Shown here piece after piece: positions 7,873-13,055 of a stretch of 13,055 bases of DNA. Every line of letters begins with the position of its first letter. Position 1 is the stretch's first letter. Made by a program: the position numbers and the translations under genes. The notes under the pieces were generated by a model. It saw nothing but the letters and a program-made list of their open reading frames with translations, did not search any database and was not told where the DNA came from. This DNA comes from Candidatus Gottesmanbacteria bacterium CG_4_10_14_0_8_um_filter_37_24 (GTDB taxonomy: Bacteria > Patescibacteriota > Microgenomatia > 2-02-FULL-39-11), in the NCBI GenBank assembly GCA_002785215.1, contig PFMK01000022.1:1-13055 (forward strand), written 5' to 3'.

Positions 7873-7961
7873 ATTTCCATATCAATTATTTAATATAATT
7901 TATTATTCGTTTACCGTCTTTATATTTATAAGACATAAACACAACTTTCCGTATCCCAAAT

Positions 7962-7983
7962 TTATCACCGAATACTGAGAATA
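7962..7983 (-). promoter_or_regulatory. candidate response-regulator binding site before the exporter operon
   Basis: On the + strand this reads TTATC (7962-7966), then AATA directly joined to CTGAGAATA (7975-7983). The same order of blocks, with one extra G and a slightly longer middle, occurs at 9729-9752 upstream of the response-regulator gene. Read toward the adaptor gene, the site lies about 90-110 bases before its ATG. A poor -10-like GATACG with an upstream TG (extended -10 form) lies about 19 bases on, at 7950-7955. The rest of the 7873-7992 gap is AT-rich without a clear promoter. Function is inferred. Confidence 0.45.
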
Positions 7984-7992
7984 AGCTTAAGA

Positions 7993-9027
7993 TTAAAATA
8001 AATTCTTGTGCTGTCTGATGGGCAGTTGTATATGAAATACGGTACCTTGATTTAGCTTGCTTTCAACACTGATTTTTCCATTATGCACTTCCACGATTTT
8101 TTTGGCGATTGCCAATCCCAAACCATAACCAGTTGCTTTATCCTTAGATCTTGCTTTATCCGCCCGATAAAATCTTTTGAAAACAAAGGGAAGATCTTTC
8201 TGGTTAATACCCATTCCTTCATCTTTTATACTTACGGTAATTGTATGATCATTTTTTCCCGAGATGATGGTAACTTTGGTGTTTTTAGGACTGTATTTGA
8301 CCGCGTTATCAAGCAATATAACAATAAGCTCCGTAAGGCTGTGTTTGTTACCCTCAAAGACAAAATCTCTTGCTTCGTTTCTAAGACTGATATGTTCAGT
8401 TTTGGCAAAAGCAGAAATCTTATCCTGTGCTTTTTTAATAATTTTAAGTAGCGACAATTCTTCAAAAGGATAACTGCCGTTTTTCTTCTGGTATTGGGCA
8501 AGCTCCATTAAACTGTCTGTAAGGGATTGGATATTTACAACTTCTTCCAAGTTGCTTATGAGAAGTTCTTTTGCCCCTTTTAACGACAGATTCTTATCAC
8601 GTAAATTTACTTCTATCTCTGACCTGAGGGAAGTAAGAGGCGTGCGAAGTTCGTGGGATGCATCTGTAATAAAACGGTCTTGTTCCTCAACCATTTCCTT
8701 AATCGGAACAAGTGTTCTTCCCGCTAAAAAATATGCCGCACCGCCGGAAATTACCAGTATTCCCAAATTAATTATGATCAACACAAATGATAACCTGTTT
8801 CTTGTTTCCTTAATCATCTCAGGATCAATTTTGGCAAGCCTGCGGGGCAAAGGGGGTAAAATAGAATCTCCTTCTTGTTCTTTCTCAATGCGCAAACTAT
8901 GCAGACGTTCGAATCTTAAGAGTTCAGAATCTATTCCAGAATAAATTACTAAACTGAATAAGATACTGATAAACATGATGATAGCAAGATACCACAAAGT
9001 CAAAGTTATCCGTGCCGAATGAAACAT
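7993..9027 (-). CDS. membrane sensor histidine kinase (OmpR-partner class)
   Basis: This 344-residue kinase, counted from the ATG at 9025-9027, has a first membrane helix at about 6-29. A short outer loop of some 50 residues follows, with a Pro-rich LPPLPRRL, then a second helix at about 80-103. The HisKA domain has FITDASHELRTPLTSLR, with the phosphorylated His at 125. The ATP-binding domain shows the N box (ILLDNAVKYSP), G1 (DEGMGI), F box (FVFKRFYRAD) and G2 (GYGLGLAIAKKI). All key residues are intact. I chose this ATG because it follows the regulator's stop by one base (TAATATG). A longer reading begins with TTG at 9057, inside the regulator gene, and adds ten residues. The small sensor loop suggests detection of a membrane or envelope signal. 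The gene is translationally linked to its regulator, and the exporter genes follow it. Confidence 0.93.
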   Translation of the reverse strand: MFHSARITLTLWYLAIIMFISILFSLVIYSGIDSELLRFERLHSLRIEKEQEGDSILPPLPRRLAKIDPEMIKETRNRLSFVLIIINLGILVISGGAAYFLAGRTLVPIKEMVEEQDRFITDASHELRTPLTSLRSEIEVNLRDKNLSLKGAKELLISNLEEVVNIQSLTDSLMELAQYQKKNGSYPFEELSLLKIIKKAQDKISAFAKTEHISLRNEARDFVFEGNKHSLTELIVILLDNAVKYSPKNTKVTIISGKNDHTITVSIKDEGMGINQKDLPFVFKRFYRADKARSKDKATGYGLGLAIAKKIVEVHNGKISVESKLNQGTVFHIQLPIRQHKNLF

Positions 9028-9028
9028 A

Positions 9029-9709
9029 TTATTTTTTTTCCGAAATTCTATAACCAAAACCTCTTACCGTTTTGATAAGCGGTTTGCTTGATTTAAACGG
9101 TTTGTCAATTTTACTTCTTAAATAACCTATATAAACCTCAACAGTATTCGGTAATATATCCGCCTCATAATTCCACACATGATTTATAATTTGGTCTTTG
9201 GTAATAATTTGATTTGGATGTCTCATCACATATTCCAATAAAGATAATTCTTTGCGAGAAAGATTAATTTTTATCTTTCCTCTTTTAACCTCGTAAGTAA
9301 GAGTATTTAAAGATAAATCAGACACCGCCAAAACAGATCCTATATTGCCTTTCGGTCGTCTTGTCAAAGCCTTAATTCTGGCAAGAAGCTCCTCAAAAGC
9401 AAACGGTTTTACCAAATAGTCATCAGCCCCCGAGTTTAATCCTTCAACTCTGTCGTGCACTTGACCCTTTGCGGTTAAAAGTATAATCGGCGTATGTATT
9501 TGTTTCTCCCTAAGTTTTTTACAGATATCTATTCCATCCAAACCGGGCAATAATCTGTCCAGAATTATTAAATCATATTCTTCTGTCGAAGCAAAATCAT
9601 ACCCATCATCACCCGTATAAGCGATATCCACGGCATATAATTCCTGCTCTAACCCCTTTTTTATGGAATTGGCAATCTTATGTTCATCTTCAATCACTAA
9701 TATTCTCAT
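9029..9709 (-). CDS. OmpR/PhoB-family response regulator
   Basis: This 226-residue protein has a receiver domain (1-120) and an OmpR-type winged-helix DNA-binding domain (about 130-224). The acidic pocket Glu7-Asp8, the phosphorylation site Asp51 (in LIILDRLLPGLDG), Thr79 and Lys101 are all present. In the output domain, LSRKELSLLEYVMRHPNQIITKDQIINHVW is followed by the recognition-helix region NTVEVYIGYLRSKID and the wing TVRGFGYRI, all classic. It should bind direct-repeat DNA as a dimer when phosphorylated by the kinase encoded immediately downstream. Its gene leads the minus-strand run toward the ABC exporters. A TATAAT box 9 bases before its ATG predicts a leaderless or near-leaderless transcript, and a candidate binding site occupies the -35 position, pointing to autoregulation. 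Confidence 0.95.
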   Translation of the reverse strand: MRILVIEDEHKIANSIKKGLEQELYAVDIAYTGDDGYDFASTEEYDLIILDRLLPGLDGIDICKKLREKQIHTPIILLTAKGQVHDRVEGLNSGADDYLVKPFAFEELLARIKALTRRPKGNIGSVLAVSDLSLNTLTYEVKRGKIKINLSRKELSLLEYVMRHPNQIITKDQIINHVWNYEADILPNTVEVYIGYLRSKIDKPFKSSKPLIKTVRGFGYRISEKK

Positions 9710-9718
9710 AACTAGGAT

Positions 9719-9724
9719 ATTATA
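9719..9724 (-). promoter_or_regulatory. -10 box of the response-regulator promoter
   Basis: On the minus strand the sequence is a perfect TATAAT, followed by 9 bases and then the ATG of the regulator gene, so the transcript would begin 1-3 bases before the start codon. At 16-18 bases upstream there is no sequence like TTGACA; the -35 place (about 9742-9747) is taken by the motif at 9729-9752. Promoters that lack a -35 but carry an OmpR-type site there are usually activator-dependent. Confidence 0.6.
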
Positions 9725-9728
9725 CCTC

Positions 9729-9752
9729 TTATCTGAAAAATAGCTGAGAATA
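9729..9752 (-). promoter_or_regulatory. candidate autoregulatory site of the response regulator
   Basis: On the + strand it contains TTATC (9729-9733), then AATAG leading into CTGAGAATA (9744-9752). The same blocks occur at 7962-7983 before the exporter operon. It overlaps the expected -35 of the regulator's own promoter, where OmpR-family activators often bind. Two copies in one window, both next to genes of the same system, are the only evidence. Confidence 0.45.
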
Positions 9753-9894
9753 TATTTAATTTTTTATGACTAATCCTGAAAAAATATTATTGGAAAAATA
9801 TCCTACAATTATTTATTTCGAGATCAAGAAGAAACAATAAAATATTATTCTAGAAATATTATCGATGAAGATTATTTCTCTGGTTGCTTATCCC

Positions 9895-10674
9895 TTAAGT
9901 TCCTATCATCATATCCAGAACAAGCATCAGAATAATTCCAAAAATGATACCAAAAGTCGCCAGTCTTTCATGACCTTTTTTATGGGTTTCTGGAATTATC
10001 TCATCATTTACAACATAAAGCATCGCCCCTGCTCCGAATCCCATGGCATACGGCAACAGAAAATGCATCCATGAAACCAGGAAGGCACCTAGCATTGCCA
10101 GAGGTATTTCCACTAATCCTGATTTAATTCCCATCCATACCGATTGCACCTTATTTCCCATTTTATTTGCAAAAAAAGTAAAAGCTACGGAAAATCCTTC
10201 CGGAATATTTTGTAAACCGATTGCCAGCATGAGAATGATGGCTTGATGAAAATTTTTGGAACCCATGGCAATACCCACAGATAGGCCTTCCGGCAGATTA
10301 TGAATTGTTATGGCAATAATAAATAACCACAAAGCGCCTATTCTATTTCCACCTCCTTCATGACGACCTGCAAAATGGGTATGAGGTATATGATGATCTA
10401 CCCAGTCGAAAAAAAGAGCTCCTAAAGCTATTCCTATTACCACGGGAACCACTCCTCCTTTTTGAATTCCGGGAAGTATCAAACTCGTAAAACTTGCCGA
10501 CAGCATCAGACCGGCAGCAAATCCCAATGAAATATCTAAGGTCTTTTGGGATACTTCTTTTTTGGAAAAAAACACCAATAAAGCCCCAAAAGTATTAAAA
10601 GCCGTAATAATTATCCCAGCCACCAAACCCAATACCCAGGGTTGATTTTGTAAAGACGTGAATAGTTTTAACAT
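9895..10674 (-). CDS. ZIP-family metal transporter (GufA/ZupT-like)
   Basis: This 259-residue membrane protein has about eight hydrophobic segments. The two hallmark metal-binding helices are present: HNLPEG at residues 125-130 in IAITIHNLPEGLSVGIA, and QNIPEG at 155-160 in GLQNIPEGFSVAF. A later NDEIIPETH supplies further possible ligands. A His-rich loop (DHHIPHTHFAGRHEGG, about residues 90-107) lies between helices, as is typical for ZIP proteins that bring Zn2+, Fe2+ or Mn2+ into the cytoplasm. Length and motifs fit the bacterial GufA/ZupT branch. It has its own promoter with TATAAT 7 bases before the ATG, so the mRNA should start at the start codon itself, and a near-palindrome lies between the promoter boxes. 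No partner gene adjoins it. The metal cannot be told from sequence alone. Confidence 0.92.
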   Translation of the reverse strand: MLKLFTSLQNQPWVLGLVAGIIITAFNTFGALLVFFSKKEVSQKTLDISLGFAAGLMLSASFTSLILPGIQKGGVVPVVIGIALGALFFDWVDHHIPHTHFAGRHEGGGNRIGALWLFIIAITIHNLPEGLSVGIAMGSKNFHQAIILMLAIGLQNIPEGFSVAFTFFANKMGNKVQSVWMGIKSGLVEIPLAMLGAFLVSWMHFLLPYAMGFGAGAMLYVVNDEIIPETHKKGHERLATFGIIFGIILMLVLDMMIGT

Positions 10675-10681
10675 GGAATGT

Positions 10682-10710
10682 ATTATACTATCAAAACGCG
10701 GTTTGGTCAG
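10682..10710 (-). promoter_or_regulatory. leaderless promoter of the ZIP transporter gene
   Basis: On the minus strand the -35 is CTGACC (four of six matches, 10710-10705), the spacer is 17 bases, and the -10 is a perfect TATAAT (10687-10682). The ATG begins 7 bases after the -10, at the point where transcription should start. There is therefore no room for a ribosome binding site. Confidence 0.7.
10692..10705. promoter_or_regulatory. near-palindrome inside the ZIP promoter (possible operator)
   Basis: The 14 bases CAAAACGCGGTTTG match their own reverse complement at 12 positions. They lie between the -10 and -35 boxes of the ZIP promoter and are more GC-rich than their surroundings. A metal-responsive repressor such as a Fur- or DtxR-type protein would be a natural candidate, but neither gene is in the window and the sequence does not match a consensus I can vouch for. 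Confidence 0.3.
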
Positions 10711-10749
10711 ATTACTTATTTATTCACTGATATTTTAGAATAGATGAGG

Positions 10750-12252
10750 TTATTTTATTTTTTGACTCTTGAACCTAAATCTGGCCTTGAAGTGACGTAG
10801 CGGTAAATCTTTTCCGTATGTTACCTCAATTGGAGGTATTTTATCTTTGTCTTCATGAAGCTTTTTTACGGCAATGACAGCTGAATCTAAATCCTGTTTT
10901 TCATACCGGAGTCTGGGCACTGCAAACCGGACAAAATTCACTTCAGGAAATATTTCTTCTGTTGTTTCAGGATTGTGAGAACCGAAAGCAAAACAACCTA
11001 ACTCGCATGCTCTGTATCCATAGTTTGCCAGAAGTAATGCCGTGAATGCAATACCACCAAAGTCACCCTGTTTCATGTTTGTACCATCAAAAAATTTATT
11101 TATATCCAGATATACCGCATGCCCTCCTATGGGCATAAGTACAGGAATTCCTTCCTCTTGCATGTTTTTACCAAATGCCCTTACCTGGTTTATTCTGTAA
11201 TCAAGATATTCCTCTTTTATAACCGTCTTCAGACCAATTGTTAAAGTCATTATGTCTCTACCTGACATCCCTCCATAAGAAGGATGACCCTCTGTCCTTA
11301 TCTGATAATTCATCAAAGCATCCGGAATATGCGGGTATTTTTTGATAAATAAACCTCTATCTTTCAAAAACAAACCACCGCCCATATTTACTAAGCCGTC
11401 CTTTTTAAAGCTTATGATAAATCCGTCTACAAAATTAAACATTTCCTGAACAATTTCTTTGATCGTTTTATTTCTATAATCCTTCTCATACCTTTTGATA
11501 AACCAGGCATTCTCTGCAAACCGGCAGGCATCAAAAAATAAAGGAATTTTATAAAAATGGGTAATTTCAGATACTTCTTTTATGTTTTGCATAGACACTG
11601 GTTGCCCACCGCCGGTATTATTTGTAATTGTAAGAAAAACTAAGGGAATTTTCGCTTTAGAAACTGTTAATAATTTTTTCAAGGCTATTACATCCATATT
11701 ACCTTTAAAAAAAGACTTTGAGTTCCCATCTTTTAGTTCCTGAGAGAAAAGATTAACCGCCTGTATATGATTTTCCTTTATATTGGCCTCGGTCGTGTCA
11801 AAATGACCGTTACCGGGAATAATTAATCCTCGCCCTAACTGACCAATAACGGTGAAAAGGGCATCTTCACATGGTCTTCCCTGATGGAAAATGAATGCAT
11901 TTGGCCTTGCTAATTCAAGAGCGTTAAAAAAACCGTCACCAAAAAGATTCGTAATTTGCTCCCTAAGGATAAAATACCCTCTGTTTGACCCGTAAGCTTC
12001 ATCCCCCAGATGAAGCGCGGCCCACTGTTCATTCGTCATAGTAGTAGTACCGGAATCCGATAGAAAGTCACAACCGGTAATCATCTCTGAAGGAAAGAAA
12101 AACACGTTTAGTCCTACTCTATCCAACATTTCTGCCCGTTCTTTTGAAGTAGATATTTTCTTAAATTCAACTGAATGATTAAAATAAGGTCTTGATTTGA
12201 TCGGAAAACTCTCTTCCAGAGGGAATTTTTTGACAAAATAAGATAGATTCAT
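10750..12252 (-). CDS. tnaA: tryptophanase (PLP-dependent beta-eliminating lyase)
   Basis: This 500-residue cytoplasmic enzyme should split L-tryptophan into indole, pyruvate and ammonia using pyridoxal phosphate. Family landmarks run in order: SDSGTTTMT, GDEAYGSNRGYF, FHQGR, FDTTEANI, TNNTGGGQPVS, FFDACRFAENAWFIKR, SFKKDGLVNMGGG, SYGGMSGRD, GGHAVYLD, RACELGCFAFGSHNP and a final LRHFKARF. Asp241 and Arg244 fit the PLP-nitrogen and phosphate-side positions, and Lys284 (second Lys of SFKKD) fits the Schiff-base Lys; the Asp-Lys spacing of 43 matches both tryptophanase and tyrosine phenol-lyase. Tryptophanase is preferred because FDTT retains Asp, where tyrosine phenol-lyase has Thr, and RACELG lacks the phenol-lyase Arg of its MERG motif. 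It is somewhat longer than the E. coli enzyme. Its promoter makes it leaderless, so there is no TnaC-type leader peptide. It is divergent from the hydrolase gene. Confidence 0.9.
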   Translation of the reverse strand: MNLSYFVKKFPLEESFPIKSRPYFNHSVEFKKISTSKERAEMLDRVGLNVFFFPSEMITGCDFLSDSGTTTMTNEQWAALHLGDEAYGSNRGYFILREQITNLFGDGFFNALELARPNAFIFHQGRPCEDALFTVIGQLGRGLIIPGNGHFDTTEANIKENHIQAVNLFSQELKDGNSKSFFKGNMDVIALKKLLTVSKAKIPLVFLTITNNTGGGQPVSMQNIKEVSEITHFYKIPLFFDACRFAENAWFIKRYEKDYRNKTIKEIVQEMFNFVDGFIISFKKDGLVNMGGGLFLKDRGLFIKKYPHIPDALMNYQIRTEGHPSYGGMSGRDIMTLTIGLKTVIKEEYLDYRINQVRAFGKNMQEEGIPVLMPIGGHAVYLDINKFFDGTNMKQGDFGGIAFTALLLANYGYRACELGCFAFGSHNPETTEEIFPEVNFVRFAVPRLRYEKQDLDSAVIAVKKLHEDKDKIPPIEVTYGKDLPLRHFKARFRFKSQKIK

Positions 12253-12260
12253 GTTTAAAT

Positions 12261-12289
12261 ATTATATTATCTGTACAGATAGCTGTCTA
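12261..12289 (-). promoter_or_regulatory. leaderless promoter of tryptophanase
   Basis: On the minus strand there is TAGACA (12289-12284, five of six matches to the -35 consensus), 17 bases, then a perfect TATAAT (12266-12261). The ATG follows after 8 bases, so transcription should begin at or next to the start codon. The spacer contains a perfect 12-base palindrome, ATCTGTACAGAT (12269-12280), a plausible repressor site. Confidence 0.75.
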
Positions 12290-12341
12290 ATTATTTCTCA
12301 GCAAATATTCAGGAAACTTTCCTAATATAATAGCTATCTGT
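12275..12341. promoter_or_regulatory. paired inverted repeat in the tnaA-hydrolase divergent region
   Basis: ACAGATAGCT at 12275-12284 and its exact reverse complement at 12332-12341 lie in mirror orientation across the divergent promoter region. The first arm sits between the -35 and -10 of tnaA. The second sits between the -10 and start codon of the hydrolase. CTGT/ACAG half-sites also repeat at 12271 and 12283. This looks like a pair of sites for one regulator of both genes; the regulator is unknown. Confidence 0.45.
12326..12331 (+). promoter_or_regulatory. -10 box of the hydrolase gene (leaderless)
   Basis: A perfect TATAAT is followed by 8 bases and a GTG at 12340-12342 that opens the hydrolase frame. 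The spacing repeats that of tnaA and the ZIP gene and is the main reason for choosing this GTG. No good -35 is visible at 16-18 bases upstream. Confidence 0.55.
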
Positions 12342-13055
12342 GAATAAAAAATATATTTATATATTATTTATCATAACAGCTATTGTGGGTTTAGCATACT
12401 ATTATAAAAACCATTACAATAAAATCCTAGCGGAAAATACTCCACAAAAATTATCTTTAGGGAATAATACAGAGAAACAAATTGAGGAAAATCCTCTATC
12501 AATTATATCTATGCGGAAAAAAGACTATCCGGTAAGCGAGCTTGTTATCGAACAGACTCTGCCTGCCGGTACTAATTACATCCAATATATCGCCTCTTAT
12601 AAATCAGACGGGTTAAAGATATATGGTTTACTGACTATTCCTACAGGCATAAAACCGAAAAATGGTTGGCCTGTAATCATTTTCAACCACGGATATATTC
12701 CTCCGGATGCATATAAGACTACCGAGCGTTACGTCGCTTATGTAGCTGCATTAGCAAAAAATGGCTATATCGTCTATAAACCGGATTACCGGGGACACGG
12801 TAATTCGGAAGGCCAACCTGAAGGAGCATATTACTCTCCTTCCTATGCTATAGACACCTTAAATGCACTTTCTAGTTTAAAACGTTTTAAAGAAGCTGAT
12901 CCGGAAAGAATCGGCATGTGGGGACATTCTATGGGAGGCAATATAATATCACGTGATATTGTAGTCGATACGAAAGATATGAAGCTCCACGGGCTTACGC
13001 CCGTGGTATCCTCAAATTCTTCGGCGAGCGAAATCCGCCGAAGCATTACCCTTCG
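12340..13055 (+). CDS. secreted or membrane-anchored alpha/beta hydrolase, interrupted near its 3' part (partial)
   Basis: The frame opens with GTG at 12340 and runs past the window edge (238 codons seen). A signal-anchor helix follows a Lys-rich start (IYILFIITAIVGLAYYY), so the enzyme probably works outside the membrane. The hydrolase core begins near residue 80: strand-turn FNHGY (His117-Gly118, oxyanion region), YRGHGNSEG, and the nucleophile elbow GHSMGG with Ser197. These are features of the peptidase S9/dienelactone-hydrolase-like group; the substrate is unknown. From about residue 215 (12982 onward) the translation loses hydrolase character. It becomes Ser/Arg-rich exactly where the DNA turns GC-rich and forms two hairpins, although the frame stays open. 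The catalytic Asp and His expected further on are not seen. I infer insertion of a mobile or REP-like sequence, making this probably a broken gene. Confidence 0.75.
   Translation, partial: MNKKYIYILFIITAIVGLAYYYKNHYNKILAENTPQKLSLGNNTEKQIEENPLSIISMRKKDYPVSELVIEQTLPAGTNYIQYIASYKSDGLKIYGLLTIPTGIKPKNGWPVIIFNHGYIPPDAYKTTERYVAYVAALAKNGYIVYKPDYRGHGNSEGQPEGAYYSPSYAIDTLNALSSLKRFKEADPERIGMWGHSMGGNIISRDIVVDTKDMKLHGLTPVVSSNSSASEIRRSITL
12985..13055. mobile_element. end of an IS200/IS605-type or REP-like element (two hairpins, cut by window edge)
   Basis: Two perfect GC-rich hairpins lie close together. The first is CCACGGGC (12987-12994), loop TTAC, and GCCCGTGG (12999-13006). The second is CTTCGGCG (13019-13026), a 9-base loop, and CGCCGAAG (13036-13043). 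The base composition differs sharply from the AT-rich neighbourhood, and the stretch falls inside the hydrolase reading frame. Subterminal imperfect or perfect hairpins are how IS200/IS605 ends and REP elements are recognised by Y1 (TnpA/RAYT) transposases. No transposase gene is visible before the edge. The left boundary is set where hydrolase-like coding fades and is approximate. Confidence 0.55.

Noticed and set aside
9028..9057. Longer start (TTG at 9057) for the histidine kinase
   Set aside because: It would begin inside the regulator gene with a rarer codon and adds only ten polar residues. The ATG one base after the regulator's stop is the simpler start.
9766..9840. A 24-codon ATG frame on the + strand between the ZIP and regulator genes
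   Set aside because: It is very short, has no promoter or ribosome binding site, and lies just upstream of the regulator promoter on the other strand. The Lys-rich translation is expected of AT-rich DNA.
9841..9860. Hairpin of two AATATT arms as a terminator for the ZIP gene
   Set aside because: The stem is all A/T, AATATT is its own reverse complement so the match is trivial, and no clean T run follows.
12843..13046. A 67-residue open frame on the minus strand at the right edge
   Set aside because: It is antisense to the hydrolase core with its convincing GHSMGG motif, and half of it is the hairpin element. It looks like a by-product rather than a gene.
1..13055. Recoded TGA (as in Gracilibacteria/SR1), because all complete genes end in TAA or TAG
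   Set aside because: No frame needs TGA as a sense codon to join conserved domains, and all domains are complete under the standard code. Avoidance of TGA stops alone is weak evidence for so few genes.
1..13055. CRISPR arrays, tRNA, rRNA or riboswitch structures
   Set aside because: I saw no regularly spaced repeats, no tRNA-like cloverleaf and no conserved riboswitch core. The intergenic gaps are short, and the largest (1974-2184) is featureless AT-rich sequence apart from one -10 box.

Overview
The window reads as a stretch of bacterial chromosome from an AT-rich organism with small, tightly packed genes. Several features suggest a member of the candidate phyla radiation (Patescibacteria, perhaps Microgenomates), though nothing here proves it. 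Shine-Dalgarno motifs are almost absent. At least four genes have a TATAAT box only 7-9 nt before the start codon, so their transcripts should be leaderless. The copper protein has an HMA / membrane / cupredoxin / Cys-tail architecture of the kind I associate with that group. A GC-rich double hairpin of IS200/IS605 or REP type sits at the right edge. Every complete gene ends in TAA or TAG and no frame needs TGA to be recoded, so the standard code fits.

Layout, left to right. (1) 1-1973: a possible gene tail, then a two-gene copper operon on the + strand: a CsoR-type Cu(I) repressor and a 496-aa copper-handling membrane protein. It sits behind a good sigma70-like promoter with a perfect 11-bp inverted repeat at the transcription start. 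(2) 2185-2964: a divergent PlsC/LPLAT-superfamily acyltransferase, + strand, whose end overlaps the next gene tail to tail. (3) 2961-9709, minus strand, read from right to left: an OmpR-type response regulator and histidine kinase, a MacA-like adaptor, a MacB/LolD-like ATPase and a separate MacB-like permease, then a DrrA-like ATPase and an ABC-2 permease. This is a sensor plus two ABC export modules. (4) 9895-10674, minus: a ZIP-family metal transporter with its own leaderless promoter. (5) 10750-12252, minus: a tryptophanase. (6) 12340 to the edge, +: an alpha/beta hydrolase, divergent from tryptophanase, whose sequence stops resembling a hydrolase where the GC-rich hairpin element begins.

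How the parts may work together: CsoR should release its operator when Cu(I) binds and so express itself and the copper protein. The two-component system probably senses an envelope or drug signal and controls the exporters. A shared motif (TTATC ... CTGAGAATA) lies both upstream of the response-regulator gene, at the -35 position of a promoter with no recognisable -35, and in the gap before the adaptor gene. It is therefore a candidate binding site for this regulator. Tryptophanase and the hydrolase share a short divergent region with paired inverted repeats, which suggests common control. No RNA genes, CRISPR arrays or convincing intrinsic terminators were seen, and no gene-free gap exceeds about 210 bases.
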